Assembly: GCA_016806645.1 (NCBI GenBank)
Contig: JACSYO010002129.1
Coordinates: forward strand, 682,001-746,000
Origin: Ophiodon elongatus
Lineage: Eukaryota > Chordata > Actinopteri > Perciformes > Hexagrammidae
Length of the DNA: 64,000 bases
Direction: 5' to 3'
Numbering within the stretch: position 1 is the first letter of the stretch; each line of letters begins with the position of its first letter. A program made the position numbers and the translations under genes. The notes under the pieces were generated by a model. That model had not been told where the DNA came from, made no database searches, and was given only the letters and a program-made list of their open reading frames with translations. Shown piece after piece: positions 1-11,474 of the stretch.

Positions 1-565
1 ATAAAGGCTGAGGTTTTTTGCTGTCAACATGACGTTTTTCTGGAGATTGTGGTGTGAATGAGACAGTGCTTCGCTTGAAATGAATCTGGTACAACTTTCA
101 TTGCCTCTTTGAGGATCCCAGCGAGCTGTCAATCAAAGTAAACAGCTACAGATGGAAAGGGTGGAGAGGGCTTTAACCAGGCTTTACCATGCTAGATACA
201 CCGCCAAAAGGCAATTGTCTGATACAGGAAAGCCAGAAGATGGCTTCATGCTCAGCAGCGTCTTCCGAGCTCAGAGACAGACACGCCTTGACATCACATG
301 CGAAGCGTCACCTCGAGTGTTTATGTTTAAAATAAACACCGAAGATAGATTACAATTTCAAGCCTACATCTACTCAGAGAGAAACATGTCTTATGGCAGA
401 TGTGAGAACGCTAAGGTAGTTTAAGAGATCACATAATTGTGCGTTGCTGTTTTTGACATTGGTTTTAATCCAGCATTTGAGTGAACATTTACACTTATAG
501 CACACATGCCTCCAGGACGGTGACTGTATCAGTGATTACCACTGCTGTACAGTCTTCTTCTCTGA
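1..565. other. intergenic, no gene recognised
   Basis: A 90-codon plus-strand ORF (152-424) is present but matches no family I know and has no splice or promoter context. Nothing else of note. Confidence 0.5.
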
Positions 566-713
566 CTTCTGTTATTCAACATAAAGCAGAAAGATGTACA
601 AGGGTGAACTAAATATGTGCTAACTTAAATATGTTGCACATTATTGCACCATTGTACACACTGTCTTTAAAAATCACTCATCACTCATCACCCATTTTGA
701 ACATCCTCTTCTG
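566..713 (+). repeat. inverted repeat, left arm
   Basis: About 140 bp that recurs inverted at 1527-1664. It starts cttctgttattcaacataaa and ends catcctcttctg. Matching is close, with small indels near the inner end. Confidence 0.85.
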
Positions 714-1526
714 CAAGCAGAATGCTCAGCTGTTTATGAACTCATAAAATGAACCGCTTTGTTGTTCTATTGAAGCAAAAAGTAAATCCAGCCTAAATCA
801 ATCTTTGAATAATCACATAAAATCAAATAAACACAATTCAACCCAACCCAACCCCAAAGACAAACAAACACACACGATACATCTGTTTATGGTCTGCCGG
901 CTCTGATTGGTAAACTTAGGAGGTGCAGGAGGAGGAGGAGGAGAGTCAGAGCCTGGCCGGCAGGACGACGAAGAGAGCCAGCATCGGCCGGACTTTTCCC
1001 CCTCTCCTCTCCAGCTCAGCCCCGAGGGAACCATGGCCAGAGGGAGGGGAGAATAAACTGGATGACGGAGTTGTTGAATGGAGGACCAACACCCAGTACA
1101 GTATGTTTTAAAGTCATCTCCCCACATGGAGCTCTGGGATTCTTCACCCTGGTGTTGTTTTCTATCTCCAGACACACCCTGATTTATGATGCTGTTGAGA
1201 TCTGATAAAAGGGAATGAGCCTTAAAGCTGCTTCAGTGTTTCCACTCGTGGAAGTTGCATGAAAACAGGAAGGTGATGGAGTGTAATGGAACGTCCGTCT
1301 GATTGGCTCTGTGAGAGCTGATATTAACGGGTGCACTATAAAATCACTGTGGTTTAGTGCCTGTGAACAGTGGACACTGTGTTTTATAAAGCTAACAGAG
1401 GAATGCACAGAGGCCTGAACACGGCGCGTATCCCACCCAACCAAGTACGAAGTGAGAAGTGAATGAGGAACAGTTTAAATACTCCTTGATATAGCGGGGT
1501 GATGTGATAGCTATTCAGTTGCATTT
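714..1526. other. spacer between inverted arms
   Basis: Holds a GGA-rich run near 930-942 and several short ORFs in both strands. None resembles a transposase or any other known product. Confidence 0.5.
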
Positions 1527-1664
1527 CAGAAGAGGATGTTCATAATGGGAGGGTGATTTTTAAAGACAGAGTGTACAATGGTGCAATAATGTGCAAAATA
1601 TTTAAATTAGCACATATTTAGTTCACCCTTGTACATCTTTCTGCTTTATGTTGAATAACAGAAG
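1527..1664 (-). repeat. inverted repeat, right arm
   Basis: Reverse complement of 566-713 at roughly 90 percent or better by eye. It starts cagaagaggatgttcataat and ends gttgaataacagaag. Confidence 0.85.
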
Positions 1665-4600
1665 TGCAAAAACCTTCAATTTCTAAACTAATATCTGCTC
1701 ACATAGACTTTAATTTAAAGTACTTTTGAGGAAGTTTGGACAAAACACAGTGATGCTTATAATTTTACTTTATATATGCAAGGCTAACATATATATATAA
1801 ACTTGTGGCACGAAAAGATGCACTGAATGAATGAAATGCATTGAACAAAGGGAGCCCCTTATTTCCATCAATCCGTGAGACTGTCCTTCAGTTCCTTCTG
1901 CCCCTGCAGTGCATGTGTGCCACTGGTATTACTCATTATGTCCAGAGAGTGGGGATATTAAGTTGAAGAAGGACTGGAAGGTCAAAGTTTAAAGCTGGCC
2001 TATGGGATGTGACCCTTTGTGATCCCTCCCTTCCTGATCAGCTTAGAGTATTTTGCTCCACAGTGGGCATGCAGTGTCTCCTAAACAAGGAGGGCTTTGT
2101 GAGGATGTACAGCCTCTGTTGGGTTGGCGCCAAGTCTATGTTGGCAAGGATGTACCCTCGCTGTGTGATCAACATCTTAAGCTTCTTTTGATCAATCCTG
2201 GGTTCACTGATAAATTGACTGTTCCCACCAATGAGCTACATTCAGTGATGAATGGAAAACAAATTGTTTCTTTGTGTGTGGAACTCTATTAACTTGTTGT
2301 TTGAACTTTAAATTAGCAATAATTGCTTGAAACATTGTATGAGGAAGTTTACATTTCACAGCAGCCTAAAGGAATGGGTCTGCGGAGGAGTGTAGTATGT
2401 GTGTGGGGTACATAAGTGCTCTCCTTCCTTAAGTGTCAGCCAGCTATGGACAGGCCTTGGAAGGGAAGTGGCGTCTAGCAGACTTGAGGGGGTGTAGAGC
2501 AGCAGAGCCCCCAGCCCCATCCTATGTGGTCATGGCTGAATGCCGGCCAGGCCAGACCTCCTGGGGATGCACATGGCTGCAGGAGCCGCTCTTCTTCTCA
2601 GCAGAGTGAGACAGGGTCAGCGGAGCAGCGCACAGACAGAAGGAAAGAATGCAAAATGAAGGCATGAATCATTGTTTCTATGGCAAAAATGTGTCCTCCG
2701 TGTTCACATTGTAGTTTAACAAGCTCAGTGCAGAATCATGGCATAAGTTGACCTTATGATCATTTAATTCTGAAATCAATACTTATTCCGGCTGTTTGTT
2801 TGCTCATAGATAACAAAAAGAGAGTTTGAATCCCTGGTTTCAGTCTGGTGAGCCGAAGGCGGATTTCGCAATTGTGACCCTAACGGAATGGAAAAAGATA
2901 ATTTAACACTGGAGATTTTTAGTCTAGCCCAAAGAATCTATGACACAATCTCCAGATTCATAAAGGAAACTGCTGGTTGCTCAACAACCGGGGGGAAAAC
3001 GATAGAGACGGGAGCTGTGTTTCCCTTGGAATAACTTTTCCATCTGAGAAAGCCATACCCACATTCTGACATACATGCAACAATCCCTGAGTGGGGAAGA
3101 CTGCGCGGAGGTTAAGAGGAAGGGCTAATTTTTCACAGTCTTCAGCATCTGAAGCTCTTTAAGGCAAGGACATCGGAGAGGTTGTGCGTCCTCCCCGCTC
3201 CTCCTCCCACCACGTGTGTGTGTGGTCTACTGCTGCCGGCCCTGCAGTTCCAGGGTTTAGAGGTCAAGAGGTCAGCACTGGGTACTGGAATGTTTATGTT
3301 CGCTGCTCCCGCTAACACCAATATCCATGGTGCTGTGTCTTGCACTCCCAGGAATACCTCAGCCTTACTTTGAGGACACACAGAGGAAACTAAAATGAAA
3401 ACATTTGTTGGTTTGACTGTCTTAAAATGTGTTTGGTTACTTGGCAGACTGAAGTAAAGGCAGATGCAGAGCATTTGAAAAGGCAGGATGAATTACTCTG
3501 GCAATAAGTGTTGATATGTAATCAATAAAAAGACAGCCATGGAGAAATGTCTATATGACACATATACATGATGGACATCAGTGATAATAACTTTATTAAA
3601 TATAGTCAACAACAGATAACTTGAACCTCCTCCTCCTGAAGAAAAGTCTTATTTAAATAAAAACATCAATGAAATCAATGAATACACCGACATTAAGACA
3701 TATCTTACTCCATGGAAGATACATTTTTTTCTTGCCTGCATAAGAACGTTACTTGGCGTAGTTCAGATTCTATAGATCTTCTTATGGGCGGGCCTTCTCA
3801 CTGGGATTACAGTGTGCCCTCCAAAATACTGTGCATACATTTGGTTAAAGATATGTACATCAAAGCATGGGAAACGATGTCTGGACGCCATCCAGTTTTT
3901 TTTCATTCTCGCTTCCAACCACAAACACACAGTTGGGGCTTTCGACCATGGTACTCGCTTTTCAGTTCAGCGCCAGCAAAACAACTACACACACACACAC
4001 ACACACACACACCCACGCCACTCCCCCACCTCTCTCCCTCAGTGTAGAACTACCCAGTAGAAATGGGTGTTTGTTTATGACCCATTAAAAAAAAGCAGGA
4101 AAGCAAAATACTGCAAACATAAAAGAAAAATGCTAGAGCTGCTTGGGGAGTGGTCTGGATTTTTTCGGGGGGAGCTCACACGCTAACGTGTGTGAGTGTG
4201 TGAGTGTGTGAGTGGGAGGGAAAATTGAGCAGAGCCCAGCAAAGGGCGGTATATGAACAATTTGTTATTCTGTTTCTTTTCTCCCCCATCCCCCACTTTT
4301 TTACTTCCCCTCTCTCCCTCCTTCATCAGCCCCCCAGTCCCCTCCACCAGCAGGTTGCTTAATACTTTCCAGATTTCAGCATGCCGTCGGCCTCCTGGAA
4401 GAACTGCAAGTCTGCTGATGGAATTTGGCGGAAAAGGTTGTGGGTCCAGGCAGGGGCTTCTGACATAATAAACCTAAAGGCAATGAGCGCCTCCCATTGG
4501 TGGCTTGAGTAAAAAAAATATGATTTTCAAAGTGAGTTTGAAACCAAAGGGAAATGACATTTGACAGCCTCTGAAGCAGATGAGAAACTGCATCCAGGGT

Positions 4601-6230
4601 GTTTGAGAGGGAGAAACAGCTGCAAGGCAGACTTAAATTACAATGAGTTTCTATGAGGGAGGGAGGTGAGTTTAGCCACCTGAACAAATCTGCCGTCTCC
4701 GGTATCAAGTTCAAATGTGCGGGAAAATTTCAACAGTTGTGTTCACATCCTGCCTATGCCCGCAAATCATCCAAATAATCTCATTTGACAGTCTTGGTGA
4801 TGAGTTGTTTTGCAACAGTTTTTCTTTACCACTGAAAAATGAAATAAATTGAACAAAACTCAAGGATCAAAATGGTGTTTTGGGGTGCAATATGATACAA
4901 AGATACAAAGGAGATTCCTTTACAACCCCAGAGTCAAACCAGTCATTTCACAGACACACCCATCACCAGATGTGAGCCGCATAGAACCACTAGATGGCAG
5001 TAGATAACAAGCCTTAGGACAGTGAGTGATTTGCTGCTTGGTGCCGGACCTTCAGCACAAGATAAATAATTCAATTGAAAGCCGTGATAAAAAAACAAGA
5101 CTTTTTGAAACCAATGCGAAAGTGGTGACTAGTAAAGATTTAGTCTTTAAAAAAAACAAAAAAAACTAACAATCTCTAAAGAGAATAATGACTTTATACA
5201 GACAGAGAAAAGTAGGATCAATAGCCTCACTGGTTTGTATTGACCACACCAATCAATATAAATGGCCTGTTTTTACCACAAGTGTAAGAATAATGACTTG
5301 TTCTAGCCCTCTGGCAGATTGGATGCTGGTATAATGTGACTGTGAAAAACTGAAAGTGGAAGGAGATTAAAGATCCCCCGAAGTGGAGATGAAAGATTGA
5401 ATTGGAAAAACAGACACCAAGGAAAAATGGATGAGTGTTTTCAGCATGCAGTTCTAATACAGAGGGATAATGCAGGGTGGGACCTTGGACTGTGTGCAAA
5501 GAGTGTGAACAAAGCAGAGTGCACTGAACCAAGCCGTGAGAGGTTCAGTGGCATGTAAAATAAAAGTCAAAGTGTGGTCAGTAAAATCAAAAGTGACAGA
5601 ACAGTTGTGAGTTTGTGATGATGAGTGGGATCCTGGTCTTACATGACTGCCTGACTCATCTGTCTCCAATCAGCAGCAGGGCCAGAAGAATTACCTGACA
5701 CCACTATTTATAAATACAGATCTCCATAGTGATGAACTTTCCGTCCTCCATCCAGGGGTGGAATTTTGATTTCAGGCACACATCTTCAAAAAAGGGCTCT
5801 AGTTTTTCAGATACCCCTACAAAACAAGAACATAATGTTTTTTTTTGTTGTTTTTTTTATCATTTTGAGGATGATGGGCGTAACAAATCAATTTTATACA
5901 GCAAAGTACAGCAAAAAGTGATGAAATGAATCATCATCAAACATCAAAATATGTATTTAATATAAAAGTAAAGCCTATACTTCTAAATAAAAGGTTGTCA
6001 GAGGTGGAAATTTCACACAACACCCTTTCAAAAGAAAGCGACTTTTACTTAAGGTAATATAAGATGGTAAGTTGGCACATTTCAGGCCAAATAAATTCTG
6101 TACAAAAACAATCAAGGTGGTGCGGTAAAGAAACATATGTAAAGTGAGGAGTAAAATGCATTTTATCATGTTAATATCTCCCAGGCAAGACTGACTCCAT
6201 ATTAAGACGCTTGTGTTTGTTTTTAAACCC
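1665..6230. other. intergenic, only simple repeats and a CTCF-like motif seen
   Basis: Contains a (CA)n run at about 3987-4012, TGTGTGAG repeats at 4187-4213, and a 14-base CTCF-like motif at 4987-5000. ORFs are short and unrelated to known families. Confidence 0.5.
4987..5000 (+). promoter_or_regulatory. CTCF-like motif
   Basis: ccactagatggcag fits the core consensus CCASYAGRKGGCA. Occupancy and function are unknown. Confidence 0.3.
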
Positions 6231-6779
6231 TTTGAGGTCCAAGGTCCATTTTACGTATTTTTTGGTCTTCCTACTGAAAATATACTGCAAATATACTACA
6301 ACTTCGCCCCCTGCAGGTCTACGTGAGAAGTAATGGCAAAGAGTTATGGGTAATCCTCAAAGCAACGATGGATTTGCCACAAGGTCATGTGCCTGGGACT
6401 GTCAAATCTTCGTTGAAATCAGCAGGAGGAGAGCCAGTTAGCGTTAGCTGTTAGCAGCTGGTTGGCAGCATGTTCCCGTTTGGCTAAATAATGAGCTAAA
6501 AGCTGTTAATGGAGGTTCTATTGAGTTACATTATGATGCGTTGAAGCTCCGTTCAGTAAGATGATAGTATTTGATGATAGTAAATTACAACGTTAATATA
6601 TGTTCAAATATACTTTGAGATTTGGTTTTGTGAAACTGAATAAATAGAGTTGTTTGAATGAGATGTTTTCAAAACAATATAAAATAGATATTAGAGAGGG
6701 AATTGTGACTAACTTTTTAGTTTAACGCACTGGTATCAAATCAGTAGCTACTCGGCATCCGACGATTTGTATTGCATAC
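6231..6779. other. intergenic, no gene seen
   Basis: AT-rich sequence with stretches such as gcgttagctgttagcagctg. A partial CTCF-like CGCCCCCTGCAGG lies near 6305. No coding signal. Confidence 0.45.
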
Positions 6780-7690
6780 TAAACTATGTTTAGTTTTTAT
6801 GACACGTTTTAACATAGTACAGTATGACATTACGTTTTATGACATACTATAATATTACTTTTATTAATTTTTTCAACTTTTTGCAAGATACTATACCATG
6901 ATTTTTCTTTTTATGTTTTTCATCATTTATAATTTTTTTCAACATTCTATACTATGACTTTATCCCTTTTTTTGACATGCTATGACTTTTGTTTGACTTT
7001 GTTTTGACACTATACTAATTCATTTTTATGGCTTTTCTAAACATGCTCTACTCTGACTTTTTTCTACATGCTATACCAATATGTTTATTGACTTCATTCT
7101 ATATACTATACTATGATGTTTTATGATTTTTTTAGAGATACCATACAATGCCTTCTCTTTTTTATTAATTGTTTTGACAGTATACTGTGGCTTTTTTTCC
7201 ACGTACTATGCTTTGGCTTTTTAGTAATTTTTTCAACATGCTATGCTTTGACCTTCTATACTTCTATACTGGCATTTTTTATGACATGTCACAGTGCAGT
7301 TCTTAAACTGCGACAGAAATGGGAGATCAGATGAGTTTAAAAGTAAGAAATAAATGCATAATAAATAACAAATCAAATGCTAAAGTCAGTAATCAGTCAT
7401 TTAAGAAGAGCTAAGACACAGGACACATTTATCGACATATGACTTTCTTCGACATATTAAACTGACTTTTGTTTTTTGTAATATTATACGACGACTTTTC
7501 TGTTACTTTTTTCAACATACTGTACTATAAAATTTTTAGGACTTTTTTTGACATACATTTTGACTTGCACTACTGACGTTTTTTGACATATTATACTTTA
7601 ATATTTTTTAAATACTATTCTATGACTTTTTCATGATGTGTTTTTTGACATTATATACTCTGACTTTTTTTCACGATTGTTTTTTTAGAC
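6780..7690. repeat. degenerate AT-rich tandem array
   Basis: Repeated variants of 'catactatactatgactttt' and 'ttttttgacatactatac' recur with period roughly 35-60 bases, strongly diverged. The stretch from about 7285 to 7435 does not show the pattern. Short ORFs here are products of the repeat. Confidence 0.75.
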
Positions 7691-8639
7691 AGGCTAGCAA
7701 ACAAGCTAGCAACGGACATAGTGACCACGTGTTTGTGTGGCCAATTAGCCTCTGACTGACCTTTCACAACAAACACGATTTCCTTTGTCTTTTTTCCTCC
7801 AGCCTCTCTCCTTTTACATTTCGTCACTTCTACATTTATGGAGCATATTCATAAAGGACAGGGGCAGCTGTTCCTGCTGCGTTGCAGAGACAATAAATTA
7901 TTTCCAAAAAATGTTTTTAAAAGCGAAGACGCCCAGTCTGTGTTAGTTTAAAATAACATGCAAAACATAATTAAACAAAGCCATTTTATAGCTAACTTTA
8001 AGACGTCTACAAAGTGATGTCCACCTTAAGTAATGTCTTTTGTTCCACAACTTCTGTAGTTTGGACATTGCTAATGTAGAAGTTTCTGCTGAGCTGCTGC
8101 CTAGCTGTTTGAACGGCAGCATGACAATAGAGGGGAGGGAGTTTGAAGGGCATTTACTTACATGTATGTTTCTCTCTCTCTCACTCACTCACATCTACTC
8201 ATGAGTCATCACAGCATTCTCAGCTTGTACAGCCAATACTTAAGAGACACATCCAACCAGGCCTCAATTGCTTCCTTCCTTCCTCTTCTGGGAGAGCCAG
8301 AGAATAGTGACAGGAAACAGAGAAGGCAGTCTAGGAATTCCTTTGTTAATGTTGCTGATTGAGTTGCACTTATATTGCATTCTCCAAGCTGTATTAAATA
8401 TGAAGCAGTAAAGACGTTCAAGATTTCTTTTATTGAAAAATATAGGTTATTTTGGATAATACAGAAAAAAGTAACAGTAAAGAAGTAAGGCGTAATATAC
8501 AACATTATACAGAAAGGGCAACAATGATAACTTCCCAGTCGCACAAACCTTTAACCCTAGAAATGACCTGAATACATTATGTAGTGTTTTGAGTGATTGG
8601 AAATATAAATATCCAGTTATGCAAATCATTTTTTTTTTT
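7691..8639. other. between tandem array and cdc42ep4 3' end
   Basis: Includes a CT-rich run near 8170-8190 and a second AATAAA (minus, 8429-8434). If that signal is used, cdc42ep4 transcripts would reach here. No separate gene seen. Confidence 0.4.
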
Positions 8640-10324
8640 AGAACACATCTTTATTTTTTTAACCTACAAGCTGAAACTCAGCCTTAAACTTAAACTCAAA
8701 AGTGATAACGATACAGAGAAGGAAGTGCCGAACAGATTTGACAGGCTCTCCCAAAAGTGAGCTTCTCAAGTAGAATTCTTTTTTGGCTAGACAATTATGA
8801 TTTGGCACATCTGTCAGTTTCAGTTAAGGCAATAAAATCAATCAGCGCAACTGAGCCTCGATACTTCTGGCCGCAGCTTTTAATGATGCAAGAGATACAG
8901 TCAAGCTGCAATGACAATGCAACTTGCATAAAAATAGCAACCTTTTTTTAATGCTCTTGCATCTATTGCTGGCGGTGTCTTTCCTCTTCATCTACTCTAT
9001 AAACAGACTTAACACAAACATAGCAAATACTTTCTCTTTTTTTTGTTTAAGATAAAAATTAACATTAACAGGTATTAACCACCAAATACTAGTAGTGCCT
9101 GGCTTACTTGAGCCTGCTGATTTTCCACAATAAATACCCTAAAGCCCTTCTCACAAAGTAGTGGAAACTTCTTTATACATAAAGGCAGCCCCTGGACTAA
9201 TGAGAATCGACATCTTTTACACAGTTCAGTTGCACCACTGCAGCTGTTCAGAGGTACAAAAACAAGGAAGGAAGTGGTTATCAAACTCTTTTCAGTTTCA
9301 ACTTGAAATAACAGATTAGTATGTGGAAGATGGCCCATCTGTGTCAGTTATCAGAAATCACAAACAAAAAAAAAATATGTTCATTGGAAAAGAGACAATG
9401 AACACAGTGTATAATCTCTCCCCAGTGGGACACACACCACTCGTCACACCTACGGCTTCCTGTAGCAACACCATACTTTTTAGTTAATGCCGGCCAATGC
9501 ATCTCCATTAGCTTTACAGCCCTGGTATTCTTTCATTTACACAGAGGCTAAGCCTGTGTGCTGCTCACAGTGAATGAAAAACAGAGGAGAATTTTGGTTT
9601 TGGGCTTTGTGGTCCAGCTTTACAGCAGGGAAAGGCAGCCTTTGAGCAGCGTCACAAGGACTCTAAGTTACATAAGGGAGAAAACTGACAGATTTTTGAC
9701 ACTGTACTATATTATTTTCAGATGAAACGGGCTCAAGGCAGGGCTTCACACTCCAGTAACAAACACAGCCCCCTTTATTGTTACAAGATACCCACCAGTA
9801 ATCCTGTGGTGATAGAGGCCTTCTGTTCAGCTCAGGCCTCATGATGTCCCACGGCCAGTGAGAGAAGGCAAAACAAGAAGGGAGGCGAACCAAATTTGAA
9901 AAGCCACGTGACACGTCAAGTGAGAGGACGGAGAGACAAAGCGTGAACTGAGCTTTAGTTATGGAAAGTGTTTTTCCTAAAAGTTTCTTTCTAACGAGTG
10001 GCTGCTCTTCCATGTCAGTTCCCTCAGTGTTCCAAAGGGAGAGGCAGACTGACAGACAGTGGAGGGTAAGGCTCTCTGACAGATGGAGTTTGGGCTCTTC
10101 CAAAAGGAGCAGTCACTCTTTCCTTGCAGACCTACAAAGCAAGCGTCCTCCGTCTTCTTCACAGTCCCATTCCCACAGTACCCGACAACAGTGTCTTATT
10201 TCTGTTCAATTGCAAATCCACACTGTCAAAGGACTTGCTAGTTTCACATAAACCCCTTCCAGAGCTCGGTCCTATTTTTTTTAATTATTTATTTTTATTT
10301 TTTTTTAAAGAAGACTTCAGAGAC
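8640..10324 (-). other. cdc42ep4: probable cdc42ep4 3' UTR
   Basis: No other gene is seen here. A minus-strand AATAAA (8650-8655) is followed by tgtgttct, a plausible cleavage context, giving a 3' UTR of about 1.7 kb. A second AATAAA lies at 8429-8434. Two more sit only about 30 bases after the stop (10288-10299) in an A/T run and are judged less likely. Confidence 0.45.
8650..8655 (-). terminator. candidate polyadenylation signal of cdc42ep4
   Basis: AATAAA on the minus strand followed within ten bases by a TGTGTT element. It is chosen over nearby hexamers because of that downstream GT-rich context. Not confirmed by any transcript. Confidence 0.35.
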
Positions 10325-11368
10325 TTATACGCGGATCTCATCGTCTTCATCTTCCAAGAAAGAGGAGAAGTTGCTCTCCTCCTCTGGCGGGGCACTGAAA
10401 GTGGCGCTGTCTGTATCTCCTGCATATGTCTGGCTGTTTGGCTTCTCGTCCAGGGCAGCGGAGCCAGAGCTGGACATGGAGCAGCTGTCTAGATGCTGCA
10501 AATGTTTGGGCCGAGTCTCGGGAGTGTACTCTGGGGTGTAGGGACTTCCATTCTCAGGCCCCAGATCTACAGAGCTGGCTGCATGCATAGAGGCCTGCTG
10601 CCTCAGCTCTGCAGAGTCTTCCTCTTCCTCCGTCTCCTCCTCTGCATCCCTATCTTTTTCTCTCTCCACACTATCCTCTTCCTCGCCGTGGATGCTGAGA
10701 GGTGGCGAGGCACGGCCCTCGCTGCTCTTGCCCTCCTCGTAGCCGAGATCGTCATCCTCCTTTTCCATCACGCCCAGGATTTCACCCAGCATGGAGGGTC
10801 CCAGGTCGACATGGAAAGACATCACTGACTCGGCGTGCTTCATTCCACCGCCGTAGTGGGGGGAGCTCTCCGGAAGCTCAGTTAGCTCACCAAAGCTGCG
10901 CTCTTCCATCTCCAGGAAATGAGCAGCTGCAGTTGCGCCTATCCCATCCACCTCCCCGTACTGCTTCAAAGGACTCGAGGACAAACTCTTTGCCACAATA
11001 CTGTCCCCTCTGTCCTCGTCATTGAGGAAGGGAAGTGACATGGCATTCTTCACATAGGTGGGTGAGCTGCCCGGGGTGTTGTCCCTCTGCTGGTCGACTC
11101 TGGTCACTGACTGGGAGCGTTTGCTGCTCCTGAAGGTGCGAGACAGGAGGCCGGGCCGAGGAGAGCGGGGGAAGAAATTGCTTTCAGGGGGCGGCTCCCC
11201 CGAGCGCGTGCTGAGAAAGGAGGTGTCACCGAACGCGTCGCCACTGCGGCCTACATGCATGGTGTGGCGGAAGTCGCCCAGCGGAGCGCTGATCATCTCC
11301 CTGGTCAGGTCCATGCGTGAGCGGCGCTTGGCCTGGGAGCCGGACACGAGCTGTTTTAGGATCGGCAT
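10325..11368 (-). CDS. cdc42ep4: Cdc42 effector protein 4 (BORG4), single coding exon
   Basis: Cdc42EP proteins bind GTP-loaded Cdc42 (and TC10) through a CRIB motif and act on septins, actin and cell shape. The 347-residue product starts MPILKQLVSGSQAKRRSR. The CRIB lies at about residues 26-40 (ISAPLGDFRHTMHVG), followed by GDAFGDTSFL. Further conserved blocks are KRSQSVTR (83-90), VKNAMSLPFLN (106-116), SLSSSPLK (128-135) and KHAESVMSFHVDLGPSMLG (177-195). A long acidic stretch precedes the end DEDDEIRV, which matches human CDC42EP4. The start at 11368 has a strong Kozak context (gccaccATGC). Frame is open 29 codons further upstream, but the family start and Kozak favour this ATG. Length is close to the human protein (about 356). 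Gene order next to sdk2 is the same as in human. Teleost a or b copy is undecided. Confidence 0.95.
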   Translation of the reverse strand: MPILKQLVSGSQAKRRSRMDLTREMISAPLGDFRHTMHVGRSGDAFGDTSFLSTRSGEPPPESNFFPRSPRPGLLSRTFRSSKRSQSVTRVDQQRDNTPGSSPTYVKNAMSLPFLNDEDRGDSIVAKSLSSSPLKQYGEVDGIGATAAAHFLEMEERSFGELTELPESSPHYGGGMKHAESVMSFHVDLGPSMLGEILGVMEKEDDDLGYEEGKSSEGRASPPLSIHGEEEDSVEREKDRDAEEETEEEEDSAELRQQASMHAASSVDLGPENGSPYTPEYTPETRPKHLQHLDSCSMSSSGSAALDEKPNSQTYAGDTDSATFSAPPEEESNFSSFLEDEDDEIRV

Positions 11369-11474
11369 GGTGGCGGTTTTGTTTTGCACAAAGAACTTCC
11401 AAATCTCGAATATAATCCTTCTTAAAAGACCTTGGAATGATTTGAGGCGCCTCAATCACAGTCAGCCTGAGAAC
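11369..11474 (-). other. cdc42ep4: cdc42ep4 5' UTR part of coding exon
   Basis: Upstream of the ATG the exon runs to a good acceptor (ttccatctttcag|GTTCTC) at 11475. Family members keep the whole coding region in one exon behind non-coding 5' exons, which fits. The stretch also has an open frame continuing from the CDS, taken here as untranslated. Confidence 0.65.

Noticed and set aside
152..424. 90-codon plus-strand ORF
   Set aside because: No recognisable domain and no exon borders; kept only as a note in the intergenic entry.
9663..10103. 146-codon minus-strand ORF
   Set aside because: Lies in the probable cdc42ep4 3' UTR and resembles no family.
11369..11455. In-frame 29-codon N-terminal extension of Cdc42ep4
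   Set aside because: The internal ATG has the family N-terminus MPILKQLV and a strong Kozak; the upstream ATG lacks both.
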